Source of the DNA: Yponomeuta sedellus | Lineage: Eukaryota; Arthropoda; Insecta; Lepidoptera; Yponomeutidae | NCBI GenBank assembly: GCA_934045075.1 | Contig: OW203724.1 | Location: forward strand, 9,101,473 to 9,165,472 | Direction of reading: 5' to 3' | DNA: 64,000 nucleotides | Shown: positions 31,056-41,576 of the stretch, piece after piece | Layout: each line of letters begins with the position of its first letter | Position numbering within the stretch: position 1 is the stretch's first letter | The notes under the pieces: model-generated | Seen by the model: the letters and a program-made list of their open reading frames with translations, nothing else | What the model was told of the DNA's origin: nothing | Databases searched by the model: none | Translations under genes and position numbers: made by a program

Positions 31056-31789
31056 TATAGTGACTTGGAGATATTTAGAAAATGTCATCAGGCAACCGTG
31101 GCTACAGCAACGTAAAAAAAACTTCTTGCTCGCTGGCTCGGCTGATCCACTGGCAGTTTTGTATACCGCTTTAAAACTGACAAAATTTCAAGCATGCTCG
31201 AAGAATCAACGGTATAACCCACAGAGTAAAATTTGAAAAAAAAATAGCCGTATTTTGGGGTGATGTAGTTGCGGTCTATAGCGTTGGCTCGCAGAAAATA
31301 AAAACTGCGGTAAAGAAAACTGGTGGCTCGCTAATGGAACACCCGCTTAACATGCAAGGTTTTAGTAAAAAAAACAATCGAACTTAAATTCTTTATTCAA
31401 TACCCACCGCAATATCTACTCTATTTTGTTATTTTTATTATTCCGGTGCTATGTGCACTTCTTAAATAACATAAAAGCGCAATTTCGTTCATTCGATCTT
31501 TCATTCACCTCATACAACCGCATCCCAACACTAAAAAAAAGACAAACTAATCTGTGTAGTTTTGCTAACCTGTGATCAGAAAATCAGTGTATTTAGAATT
31601 TCGGCAAAAAATCATAGTTTTAATCACAAATTCAGCCAGTTTTCGGTAAAATATGATGCCCCTGTGTCTTAACTAGTGTCTACAACTAAATGTGGTAACC
31701 TACATCGAGTGATGCTTCCGGAATTCGTGTTTTGTGGTCGAGTGAGGTTTGTTTACTCGCTTTGCCATTTAAGAACGGATACACTGTAA

Positions 31790-31862
31790 TAAATAATCGC
31801 GATTTGACCCGTTTAATATATAACTATGTATGAGTATCGCGAATCATTAAGAAATACTACAC
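31790..31862 (+). repeat. 'GACCCGTTTAATATATAACT' family end
   Basis: 'atcgcgatttgacccgttta' then 'ctatgtatgagtatcgcgaa' and 'tcattaagaaatact'. The same block appears reversed at 45868-45950 and forward at 56010-56060 and 57318-57352. Probably the end of a dispersed element; part of the fold-back above. Confidence 0.55.
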
Positions 31863-32212
31863 AAGGTTATTTTGAGGATGTGATATCCATTCTAAATAAG
31901 ATTTTTTGACGTAAGTTCAACCACTGATAATTTTAAGTTTGTGGTCTCAGACAAGTGAGAGTCTCAAGTGAGCAGTACGTCTACTCTCATACTGTCGGGG
32001 GTCGTTTTGTAAAGTTGAATGCGTACAGTGACTTATATTTGGTAGTAATACGCACGAGCAGCCACGAGTCCACGACCGAAGACAAAGGCCGAGGGCCAGC
32101 GCGGAGCTATGCGATGAATTCTAATCGGCAAATCTACTTTGTTGTCAGCCGCTACGTTCCTTGTCTTGCGACAACCTACGGCCCGACATTACGACGATTT
32201 TAACTATCTATA

Positions 32213-32466
32213 ATTAGCCAACATCAACCCACTGCTGGGCGTAGGCCTCCTTTTTATTGCGCCATTCCTCACGGTCCTGTGCTAATCTGATCAATCTCTG
32301 ACCCGCAACCCTCACAATGTCGTCTGACCATCGTGTTGGTGGTCTGCCTACCGACCTCCTTCCCTCCATTGGCCACCGCTCCGATACTGCCCTGGTCCAC
32401 CGGCCGTCTTCCCTTCTAGCCTCGTCCCGCCCATCTCCACTTTAACTCTGTGATCCGCTTACCAAC
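32213..32466 (-). pseudogene. LINE 3' end, reverse strand
   Basis: On the minus strand the piece 'RSVGRPPTRWSDDIVRVAGQ' followed by 'RLIRLAQDR' is readable, ending at 'acgcccagcagtgggttgat'. 'GRP..RW.DD...VAG..W...A.DR..W' plus '(Y)AQQWVD' is the C-terminus typical of RTE-type insect LINEs. Stops elsewhere and missing upstream domains show it is dead. Confidence 0.7.
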
Positions 32467-32493
32467 GTCAACGACGATTTTAATTGAATTTAA

Positions 32494-32696
32494 TTGACAA
32501 CCTTTGTGGCGTAGCTGTAGCGCATCTGCCTACCATGCAAGAGGTCCCGGGTTCGAATCCCGGCTGCTGACAAAAAAAAACCACAGGTCTTGGATGTTTA
32601 CATGGTTGTGATGTCGTCGTTTCTGGTTCCCACGACACAGGGTATCCTGGTGTGGGGCCAGAAGCAATGTACGTGCCTGCATGCAAATGTTATGTT
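32494..32696 (+). mobile_element. Gly-SINE, full length
   Basis: 'acctttgtggcgtagctgta', 'gcgcatctgcctaccatgca', B box GGTTCGAATCC, tail 'cagggtatcctggtgtgggg' / 'gcaatgtacgtgcctgcatg'. Closest to the family consensus in this window. Confidence 0.85.
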
Positions 32697-32739
32697 AATT
32701 TATTTTTCCCACCTTAACGAGAGCTTAAGCAACTATCTG

Positions 32740-32790
32740 TAGGTAGGTAACTAGCGCCATCAGTAGAAAAAATAATAATATAGTCTCTTT
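32740..32790. repeat. 'TAACTAGCGCCA' fold-back end
   Basis: 'gtaggtaactagcgccatca' and 'aaaaaataataatatagtct' match the ends at 2505 and 33270. Confidence 0.5.
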
Positions 32791-32888
32791 TACAGTATGT
32801 TTTGCATAATGTGAGAATCACAAATGTCAAAAAAATAATTATTCCACGACATTAACACACAAAATAAACCCACGTTAACGAGAACTCT

Positions 32889-33135
32889 GAAGTGGAAGTG
32901 GGCGGGACACTTGGCCAGGCGGAATGGTGGCAGATGGACGAAGGCAGTGACAGAGTGGCGGCCGTGGGAGGGGGAACGGTCGGTGGGCAGACCAGCAGCC
33001 AGATGGTCAGATGACCTAAGTAAAGTGGCCGGCAAACAGTGGATGAGACTAGCGCGAGACCGCGCTGGTTGGCGTGGAAATGAAGAGCCTATACCCAGCA
33101 GTAGGGTTTACCGGGCTGATGATGATGATGAACGA
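32889..33135 (+). pseudogene. LINE C-terminal fragment, forward
   Basis: An open frame through 'ARRNGGRWTKAVTEWRPWEG', 'GRPAARWSDDLSKVAGKQWM' and 'RLARDRAGWRGNEEPIPSS', then '(GAT)n'. Same LINE family as 32213-32466 but on the opposite strand, so the pair faces outward. The initial part ('tgaagtggaagtgggcggga') is the usual 'LKWKWAGH' segment. Only the last ~80 codons of a ~1000-codon polyprotein remain. Confidence 0.75.
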
Positions 33136-33257
33136 GAATTTAAGGTAGATAACTGTAGCCACCTGTGGAAAAATCATATAGAGTTTTTGTAGTAGGGCTT
33201 GCAAAGTATGGAAATGATAAATCAAAAAATATTTTTTTATTTAAGACTCACGCTATC

Positions 33258-33600
33258 AAGGCTACCTGTGGCTAACTAGCGCCACAAGTGGAGAAAATAA
33301 TATAGTTTTTTGTAAAAACTCCTTTCAAAAAGTTGAGGTGGTAACTAGCGCTACCAATAGAATAAAAATCTTAACTTGTTTTATAATGCAAACAAGTTAA
33401 GATTTTTTTCAAAAAGTAAACTGTGATAACTATATTTTTAGAACATACAGCCTAACTTCTGTATGTTCGAACGTAGTATATACATTATAGGACTTTAATC
33501 GATTATTATTCCATCGGCGGGGTTAGTTAGCACACCAAAGCGTCTTAAAGTTGAATGACAAGAGCCTTGAATAATAAATACATTATAGAAAGGTCGACTA
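33258..33600. mobile_element. 'CTAGCGCCACCAATGG'-family fold-back cluster
   Basis: Ends at 33270 ('gctaactagcgccacaagtg'), 33337 ('gtaactagcgctaccaatag') and, inverted, 33508-33540 ('catcggcggggttagttagc'). A perfect 18-bp hairpin, AAAAATCTTAACTTGTTT (33364-33381) with its complement (33390-33407), lies inside. Possibly two overlapping elements. Confidence 0.55.
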
Positions 33601-33639
33601 CCAATACTTCTGAAATATCACTTAAGTTGAATTTAAGAT

Positions 33640-33740
33640 AAGATAAGAATATTCTTTATGGTATACCGGAAAATTGATACAGAAACAGCAGATACAGAAG
33701 ATAAAATACAATTGGAGGCCTTATTGCTAATAGCAACCTC
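33640..33740 (-). repeat. Retroposon 3' end, reverse
   Basis: 'gataagaatattctttatgg' through 'ggaggccttattgctaatag' is the reverse of the family end at 59080-59182. Confidence 0.55.
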
Positions 33741-33869
33741 AAATCGGAGAATTTGCCGAATTTAAGTTCAATGTTGTATGATGATTGTCCAGTTAAGTGG
33801 TCTAAGGCCTGAGAGAAACCGAAAGGACGAGGGGTGAGAGCGCGGCAAGGGCGTGACGTTTTTCCAATT

Positions 33870-34140
33870 CACTAGCAAACAAAATGTGCTGAAGGGACGG
33901 GACGGGACGAAGCCCACACAGAATGGACGAGGCAAAGCCGCGAATTCTATCCAACGCGTCGTGTCCGCGCCCTCGTCCCATGTACTTCCTGTGAGTCCTC
34001 GTTCCACGTTCTTCCTGTGTGCCACAGGCCCTGCAACGCGTCGCGTCTTTTCCGCGCCCTCGTTCCACGTTCTTCCTGTGTGCCATAGGCCTTGCAACGC
34101 GTCGCGTCTTTTCCGTGCCCTCGTTCCACGTTGCCACAAC
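33870..34140 (+). repeat. 'GCGCGAATTCTAT' repeat with 61-bp minisatellite
   Basis: After 'gccgcgaattctatccaacg' the unit beginning 'cgttccacgttcttcctgtg' and including 'gcaacgcgtcgcgtcttttc' is repeated with a 61-bp period (starts 34000, 34061, partial 34122). The 60-146-codon frames on both strands here are by-products of the GC-rich repeat. Confidence 0.65.
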
Positions 34141-34284
34141 CCTAATCCAACTGGTGCAAATAGGCCAATTTTTTTTTTTAAGTATTGAACACTGATTAGT
34201 TTAAACAACGAATAATAGCTAAAGCTCTAAAGAAAATAGCAGCACAGAGTTTTTATTTGGAAGGGTTACATTCACTTTTCACTG

Positions 34285-34430
34285 GCCCAAAGCCAGCGGT
34301 CAAGGAGGAAGGGCGCTGAAAAGATTCGACCTTCATACAAAATGTAGTGAAGGCTTGGGACGAAGCCCACACCGAAGAGACTAGGAAGAAGCTAGGGCGC
34401 GAATTCTATTCATCCCGCAGCCCTTCCGCT
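34285..34430 (+). repeat. 'GCGCGAATTCTAT' repeat, second copy
   Basis: 'tgtagtgaaggcttgggacg', 'aagcccacaccgaagagact', 'gctagggcgcgaattctatt'. Confidence 0.5.
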
Positions 34431-34675
34431 GACTATGAGGTTTTCCGTTGTGTAAAAATATTAGGGGGCTGTTTCGTATATGACAATTCGACGTACATTC
34501 CAAAGTCGATTAAGATTAGATTAGATATCAATATTGTTTATTGTATACTACCGGTTACAAAAGATAACATAGAATGGGCTTAAAAACTGCCTAATGCTCA
34601 CTACAGATGACACCACAGGTTGTGTGTACCATTAATTTGACAGTTCTCCATACTGTTTTTGTAAACAAATTAATT

Positions 34676-36157
34676 ACACTATTTTTATTTTTAATGCACT
34701 AACCCGTGCTAAGGAACAAATTTAAAAACCTATTTAGAGGCTAAAAATCTCACCCATGCCGGGATTCGAACCCGCGACCTCTGGCTATCCGTACCAGCGC
34801 TCTACCAATTGAGCCAATGGGCGACTCACGGCATCAGTGAAATTTCGAACCTCTTTACAATATTCTCTGTATTACGTACAGGCAGCGACATCTGACTTAA
34901 GCAAATTGCATCTAAATAGGTTTTTAAATTTGTTCCTTAGCACGGGTTAGTGCATTAAAAATAAAAATAGTGTAATCATGTGGGTACAGTGATATCGTTC
35001 CGATGTTAAACCTAACTGCAAAGTAGGTAGTCGGGGCTGTAAGTAATGCAATTTGCTTAAGTCAGATGTCGCTGCCTGTACGTAATACAGAGAATATTGT
35101 AAAGAGGTTCGAAATTTCACTGATGCCGTGAGTCGCCCATTGGCTCAATTGGTAGAGCGCTGGTACGGATAGCCAGAGGTTGCGGGTTCGAATCCCGGCA
35201 TGGGTGAGATTTTTAGCCTCTAAATAGGTTTTTAAATTTGTTCCTTAGCACGGGTTAGTGCATTAAAAATAAAAATAGTGTAATCATGTGGGTACAGTGA
35301 TATCGTTCCGATGTTAAACCTAACTGCAAAGTAGGTAGTCGGGGCTGTAAGTAATGCAATTTGCTTAAGTCAGATGTCGCTGCCTGTACGTAATACAGAG
35401 AATATTGTAAAGAGGTTCGAAATTTCACTGATGCCGTGAGTCGCCCATTGGCTCAATTGGTAGAGCGCTGGTACGGATAGCCAGAGGTTGCGGGTTCGAA
35501 TCCCGGCATGGGTGAGATTTTTAGCCTCTAAATAGGTTTTTAAATTTGTTCCTTAGCACGGGTTAGTGCATTAAAAATAAAAATAGTGTAATCATGTGGG
35601 TACAGTGATATCGTTCCGATATTAAACCTAACTGCAAAGTAGGTAGTCGGGGCTGTAAGTAATGCAATTTGCTTAAGTCAGATGTCGCTGCCTGTACGTA
35701 ATACAGAGAATATTGTAAAGAGGTTCGAAATTTCACTGATGCCGTGAGTCGCCCATTGGCTCAATTGGTAGAGTGCTGGTACGGATAGCCAGAGGTTGCG
35801 GGTTCGAATCCCGGCATGGGTGAGATTTTTAGCCTCTAAATAGGTTTTTAAGTTTGTTCCTTAGCACGGGTTAGTGCATTAAAAATAAAAATAGTGTAAT
35901 CATGTGGGTACAGTGATATCGTTCCGATGTTAAACCTAACTGCAAAGTAGGTAGTCGGGGCTGTAAGTAATGCAATTTGCTTAAGTCAGATGTCGCTGCC
36001 TGTACGTAATACAGAGAATATTGTAAAGAGGTTCGAAATTTCACTGATGCCGTGAGTCGCCCATTGGCTCAATTGGTAGAGCGCTGGTACGGATAGCCAG
36101 AGGTTGCGGGTTCGAATCCCGGCATGGGTGAGATTTTTAGTCTCTAAATAGGTTTTT
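34676..36157. mobile_element. T-SINE multimer: one inverted unit plus four-unit direct array
   Basis: A reverse copy (34676-34911, tail outward) joins a forward array of four tRNA-like units at an exact 308-bp period. The tRNA-like segments are 35135-35206, 35443-35514, 35751-35822 and 36059-36130, each with A box TGGCTCAATTGG and B box GGTTCGAATCC. The acceptor arms pair (GCCCAT/ATGGGT), but base 33 is C, so they are not functional tRNAs. The array ends at 'aaataggtttttaaa'. A single 13-bp duplication AAACAAATTAATT flanks everything (34663-34675, 36158-36170). Units differ at only a few positions. Confidence 0.92.
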
Positions 36158-36170
36158 AAACAAATTAATT

Positions 36171-37185
36171 GTTTTGTGAATAATATCATTATCTTTGTGC
36201 ATCCGTTGATTGTAAAAATACGGTAATTCATTTATTTTCCAAGGAACTTAAGAGAAAAAAAATGTTGGAGAAAGCTCTTCGTAGAAAAAATGGAAGGCTA
36301 GTACTTCGTCAAGACTTGTGATGCCTATTTTCAATTACTATGGACGCAATTCATATACAGGTGATGAATTTCTTCACAAAGCTGTACACTAGAGAGCAAA
36401 GAACAATACAATGTGGTGGTTCTTAGGAAAACTCAACAGTGCTGCCAACAACAATAAGCTTTCAGTTTTTAACCACATTGGTCTATAAACCCACAGTTTA
36501 ATCAATGGATTCAGCTCCGCAATGTACCTCGAATTGTCATAATAAACTGCGGATGAAACTGGGCCCAGATAGTAGCGCCACCTCCCGCTTAGTTGGGGAG
36601 CTCCCGTAGGACGAAACCAGGCAGGAGCGAGGCGGGACTCTTTTGCAAACCTCCTGTGTTTAGTTCCGATGTCTTACAGTTAACATAGATGGCGCTATTC
36701 AAAATTCCCTGTAATAGCTGAAAAATGTCGACAGTCAACTAAACAGCCTGCATAAAGTGGCATAAAATTAGAAGCGGGGCACGAGTTCAATTGGATTGTA
36801 TTGTAATTGTATTGTTCAATATGTTACAGTTTTTTAATTGGTCCCAACTTGTATAGACATAAGTAACTTTTATGGCACAGAAAACTTATTGATTTACATA
36901 ATTACTTTTTATATATTTAGTTCAATTTTTCAATAAGAGGCGAGAATGCTGTTATTATTGATCTTATTTAGATTACCCACGTAATGACACAACATAAATA
37001 AAGCAGGTAAAGCTGGCACGCAATGGCGTTTCGAGAAAAACGAATATAATACGAGTATAATATTTATTTGCTAGTATATGGTTAGGAAACAACTAAAATC
37101 CTACATGTTAGATAAATTACTAACTAAAAAAATATGTAGATAAAACTTTGCACAGTAATAAGAACAAACGCTTTTTGCTTATCAA
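36171..37185. other. No feature recognised
   Basis: Unique-looking non-coding DNA; 'agatggcgctattc' at 36688 is a short motif shared with 1033 and 44773. Confidence 0.35.
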
Positions 37186-37556
37186 TATCAACCCTCGTAT
37201 GTCCCCACTGCTGGGGCACGGGTCTCTTCCTGCATCGCAGGAAGGCTAGGCCATACTCCACCACGGGGTCAAGTCCTGGTTGGTGGAGGATTGTAAGACA
37301 GTGGCGAGAATTACTGCCAGACTTACTGCCAGAAGTTATCAAGCCGCCCATAAAGCCTCTGGCATAGCTTAACGACTGCCATTACATGACAGCCCGCACC
37401 AATGGCTTAAGTGCCTTGCAAAAAACGGAAGCGGCCGAAAAATGCTACTAGCCGTAGTCAAGGCATGGTCACCCATCCTGCACCTCTCCGCGCCTCTTGT
37501 TGCTTAACTCGAGTGATTGATTCCAATCACTCGGTTTGACTAGGCCATGAGAGCTC
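37186..37556 (-). mobile_element. 5S-SINE, reverse, full length
   Basis: 3' end 'atcaaccctcgtatgtcccc'; 'gcaggaaggctaggccatac'; duplicated 'actgccag' near 37312; 5S-like block 'ggtcacccatcctgcacctc' ... 'gttgcttaactc'; 5' end 'gactaggccatgagagct'. Confidence 0.85.
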
Positions 37557-37762
37557 CGAATAATTCATATTATTAATTTGAATTCGGATTAACTTACTAT
37601 TTGTATTTTTAATAGATGTACATTGTACATCTATCATCTGACCGCATGTAGGTATCTTTTTGCGGAACTCTGCTTTGTTTTTTTCTGTCAGCCATCCTTT
37701 TTAGTTTATTTAGAAAATGATGTCTCCATTTTTTTACAGTCCTAATTTAGTTTTATAATAAA

Positions 37763-37931
37763 CTAGCTGACCGAACTTCGTACCGCCTCACAGTCGATTT
37801 TAATTTCTCTCCGTAAGAACCATCCCCGTACTTCAAGGAATATTCTAAAACAAGAATCAGCAAAATTGATTCAGCTGCTCTCGAGATTTGCGCTTACCAA
37901 CACATTCAGCGATTCATTTTTATATTGTAGA
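37763..37931 (-). mobile_element. Helitron-like element, reverse
   Basis: CTAGCTGACCGAACTTCGTA at the left, TC end (as 'gtaga') at 37931. The 'ccagcg' of the terminal hairpin is deleted, as expected of a dead copy. Confidence 0.72.
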
Positions 37932-38287
37932 ATAAATAAGCAATAGGTACGTAATGAATAATTTAATCTACAGTAACTGAGTGACACAGACAGACAGAAT
38001 GAATGAGTATTTAAAGAGTTTGACGCTCGAGAGGCATAACATTGTGTCAAATAAGCGGCAGCCGGAGCAATTTAATGGCAATACGAACAGACATTTGACA
38101 GGATGACAGAGGAATAATAAAACAAGACTTCAGAGAAATTACTTAGAGTGCTCTCAGGCTTTGTAAGAGGTTCCGAATGTTTGATGTAGGTATGTGAACC
38201 TTATGAAAATCTCTCTGCTGTAAGTAGGTACATTTATACAATCTTGCTGAAATCTGGGTCATTTGAAAGCTGTATTTATGCCATTTA

Positions 38288-38422
38288 CCCCTGGTTTCTG
38301 GTACAATAACAAGCCGTTAATCTACTGTTAACAGCTGTCAGTTGGCCAAAGTGCATACAGAAAATACATTTGACAGCTGTTATGAGTAGATTAACAGATT
38401 GTTAGTATACGAGAAACTGGGG
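38288..38422. mobile_element. 'GTTTCT' MITE, copy 2
   Basis: Left CCCCTGGTTTCTGGTACAAT, right (inverted) CCCCAGTTTCTCGTATACTA, both leading through 'gttaatctac' to 'aacagctgtca'. Length and core ('ttggccaaagtgcatac', in the inverse direction to copy 1) agree with 22122-22256. Confidence 0.8.
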
Positions 38423-40191
38423 CTTAGACTATTAATTTTACGTAACGCCTTAATATAAAAAACTAAAACACCCTAGTCTAACAAAAAACTGCGATATCTT
38501 CTTCATTGCTAGCATCTGCCTCGTACTTCTGGCACTCTGGGCTGCAATCAGCCGTCCCTAATGTCAATAGACAACATGCCTGTGAATAAGAAATGGACAA
38601 AAAAAATTAAGTGTAATCTATTGTGATAGAGAAATATACCCGTCATTTTCTTTTTTCAATTTAGGTTGTTTTGATTATTTAATTTAGCTAGATAAAAGTG
38701 GTGTTTTTCAAATTCTCTCGCAAACTTCCAAAACGCAACGCTATTGGCGCAACGAAACGTGACGTCACCGTTCACTTTGTGTCTACTGTCAACAAGCCGT
38801 TTGTATGGTATAAGGGGGTTATTTACATTGTTTTACCGGTGTTTTGCTTACCGTTAGTGTTTCTTAAAATATTTAGCTAAAATCAGTGATTCTTTGTGAA
38901 GAAAAACACGCTACAATGGCGGAAAGCGGTTTTATCCAGGCACAGTCAGATAATCTGCCAAAAACTTATGTAGGTAATTATGCTGAGCATCCGCTGAATT
39001 CAGAGGAGTAAAAGCTTCGAGATAATTATATCATAGATATTAATAAAACAACTATAAAATTAATAAGTTGATAAGAGTGTTAGGAGCAATCGATTCGTAA
39101 TACATAAATTAAGGTGTATATTACGAGCTGGTGCGTAACAATTGAAAACAGGGACAATATGTATATGACGGGGCAAGAACCTCAGCAGCATCATTAGAAA
39201 GCATGATACCAGCATTGCTGGCAACATCTTTATCAGCCCACACCTAGAAAATGAAATCAATCAATCCAGCAGCAAAAGTGCCCACAACAATTACGTTGCC
39301 AATTTCATAGAGGCTGATCTACCCACACCACAGTAGAAACCACTCAGAGCCAATCAGAACTCGCTTAGTCACGTGGTGTCGCCTCCATAACATTGTCAAC
39401 GTTCACAATTCACACTTTATAATAATACAATCTTAGGTAGTAGTAATTATCCTTAATCGTTTTCTTGATAATTCTATTTAAATTTTTACACGTTGATTTC
39501 TGTTATTACACTTTTTGACTGCTGTAAATATTAACACCTATAACTAAACAGTCCCTCAATAAAGGAACTAGGTACCTAGCAGTACATCGTGAATTCGTAT
39601 AACGACTGTTTAGACCCACATTATTTTAGAATTATTTCAATCCAATGATCGATAGATTCTCATCACTTATTTAAATTACAATAGTTAGTCGTACTGGCTC
39701 TTATTTTTGTGATTATTCAACTGAGTTTGTCAACAAACTAACAACGGAAACACAGCAAGTTCATTGACATGTTTTTAAATAAACTATCACTAGTAATTAG
39801 AATAATTACAATCTAACGACTGAATAATTAACTTATGTTTTAGGCGCTTCATTACCACAAATCATAATTTTCTTAGTTACACTGGTTCTAAGAGAGTTCC
39901 TCAACCACGGGAAACGCAGTACAGCGCGTAATCTGTAGGACTATTTTAAATCAGGGTCGATTATTGATGACAATTGTCCTAATCGAATGATCGGACAATT
40001 ATCTCAATACCTACTTTTATACAGTTTTTGCTCTAATGGTCTATTTTCTTACTACCTACAACTTACAATTTTATTAAAGAGCATCTACTTTAAATATTGC
40101 GTAGTTACTGTACTCAAAACATGATTCAATAAGTTTAGTTACACGAATTGCAAAAATGATAAATTAATCAAGCAATGATAATTGAAATTAA
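38423..40191. other. Longest stretch without a recognised element
   Basis: About 1.8 kb of AT-rich DNA. A 60-codon frame at 38698 and a 66-codon frame at 39060 (minus) show no motif. This is the best candidate for ordinary unique host sequence. Confidence 0.35.
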
Positions 40192-40206
40192 TAATAAATA
40201 AACTAA

Positions 40207-40486
40207 AAACCTATTTAGAGGTTAAATATTTCACCCATGCCGGGATTCGAACCCGCAACCTCTGGCTATCCGTGCCAGCGCTCTACCAATTGAGCCAATG
40301 GGCGACTCACCGGCGCATCAGTGAAATTTCGAACCTCTTTACACTATTCTCTGTATTACGTACAGGCAGCGACATCTGACTTAAGCAAATTGCATCACTT
40401 AAAGCCCCGACTACCTACTTTGCAGTTAGGTTTTACATCGGAACGATATCACTGCACGGGTTAGTGCATTAAAAATAAAAATAGTA
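40207..40486. mobile_element. T-SINE with inverted body
   Basis: A 15-bp perfect duplication TAATAAATAAACTAA (40192-40206, 40487-40501). Reverse body from 'aaacctatttagaggttaaa' to 'catcggaacgatatcactg', then directly the forward tail 'cacgggttagtgcatta' and A-rich end. Insertion beside the TTTTTAAA-type point again. Confidence 0.9.
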
Positions 40487-41090
40487 TAATAAATAAACTA
40501 ATTTAACTTTTAAATGAAAATATATCAACTTAAATAAAGTGACCTAGTGATTTTTACGTATCAGGCGTTCCAACAGAGTTGTGCCGATATATATAATATA
40601 TTTATAAAGGGGTATATTAGAAGAAAGTGGAAGACAATCTCAATAATCTCTAAAAGAAATATACTAAAATAAAAATAATATGAAAACAGGCAAGGAACCG
40701 TGACCATGTCCTGCCAGAGAAAAAAAAGCCGGCACTTTACGTTAATAATACGTACGATTTACACATAATATGTGTAGGTACATACATTGCACTTACAACA
40801 AACACGTGTATTATCTCGACTCAAGTGCTAAAAACTTTTTTTAACCGAGCGCAGTGCATTTTAACACCCCGGAGTTTATTTCCTCCTTTTATAGCTGCAG
40901 GTGGTGTAAATCGCAGTTAGTAGGTACTTGAAACAAAAAATTGTTTAATAGAAGGTTCACTATTCTTTACGGTCCGAACTAATCTTGCTCAATTTTCCTC
41001 TCAGCGCCTCCTCGTGTCGGTATAACAATAAGTTAGTGTATTTCCCTGTATTTAATGTATTCCACTTTTTTCCACTTTTTTTTTGAAGTG

Positions 41091-41446
41091 CTCGTGGCCT
41101 AGGCGAACCGAGTGATTGGAAACAATCACGTGGTTAAGCAACACAGGCGCGGTAAGGTACGGGATGGGTGAGCGTCCCGTGACTACCGCTAGTGGCATTA
41201 TTCCGAGCGCTTCCGTGCTTCGCAAGGCACGTTAAGCCGTTGGTGCCGGCTGTCATATAATGGCAGTCGTTAAGCCATGTCAGAGGCCTTATGGGCGGCT
41301 TGATAACTTCTGACAGTAAGGCCCGCCACTGTCTTACAATCCTCCACCAACCCGGACTTGGCCCCCGTGGTGGAGTATGGCCTAACCTTCCTGCGATGTA
41401 GGAAGAGACCCGTGCCCCAGCAGTGGGGACATATAAGGATTGATAA
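41091..41446 (+). mobile_element. 5S-SINE, forward, full length
   Basis: 5' 'gtgctcgtggcctaggcgaa'; 5S rRNA-like block 41132-41190 with 'gttaagcaac' (box A region), 'aggcgcggt' and 'gggatgggtgagcgtc' (box C region); central part 'gcaaggcacgttaagccgtt'; 3' end 'gccccagcagtggggacata' and 'ggattgata'. The 5S part is the presumed internal pol III promoter (type 1), unlike the tRNA-type boxes of the other SINEs here. Confidence 0.88.
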
Positions 41447-41576
41447 CGTAACTTTTTTCACGTACTACCCTTTGCCAGTCTATTCAATACGAAAGGTTGT
41501 CTGGAAAAGAATGCTTCTCACATTTAATACGTCCTTGTGCATTATATTTTGTAATTACTGCAACAAAGAATTCGAT

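Larger units (their letters stand above)
29314..31886. mobile_element. Large fold-back element with nested insertions
   Basis: Outer arms of 30 bp (29314-29343 and 31857-31886; left arm starts ATATCACATCCTCAAAATAA) are perfectly complementary. Inner arms of 42 bp (30359-30400 and 31747-31788) differ at one position. The left side is interrupted by the TA-flanked MITE (29393-29978) and a D-SINE (30021-30277), and the centre by a T-SINE (30783). The right side joins 'ttaatatataactatgtatg', also seen at 45900, 56015 and 57320. No coding frame. Confidence 0.65.

Noticed and set aside
31955..32203. 82-codon frame as host exon
   Set aside because: No motif and immediately next to a reversed LINE end; no splice-site pattern convincing enough.
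33768..34208. Frames of 60-146 codons on both strands
   Set aside because: They cover the 61-bp minisatellite and its parent repeat; internal repetition and multiple frames open at once.
35135..35206. tRNA gene (well-formed cloverleaf-like segment)
   Set aside because: Acceptor, D and T arms pair, but the base before the anticodon is C instead of T, the segment repeats in every T-SINE copy, and it is embedded in a retroposon. It is a tRNA-derived promoter, not a tRNA gene.
34912..36157. CRISPR array (regular 308-bp repeats)
   Set aside because: Repeats are 308 bp with no spacers, in a eukaryotic transposon context.
41101..41190. 5S rRNA gene
   Set aside because: Only the internal-promoter half resembles 5S; the 5' half and the terminal helix are absent.
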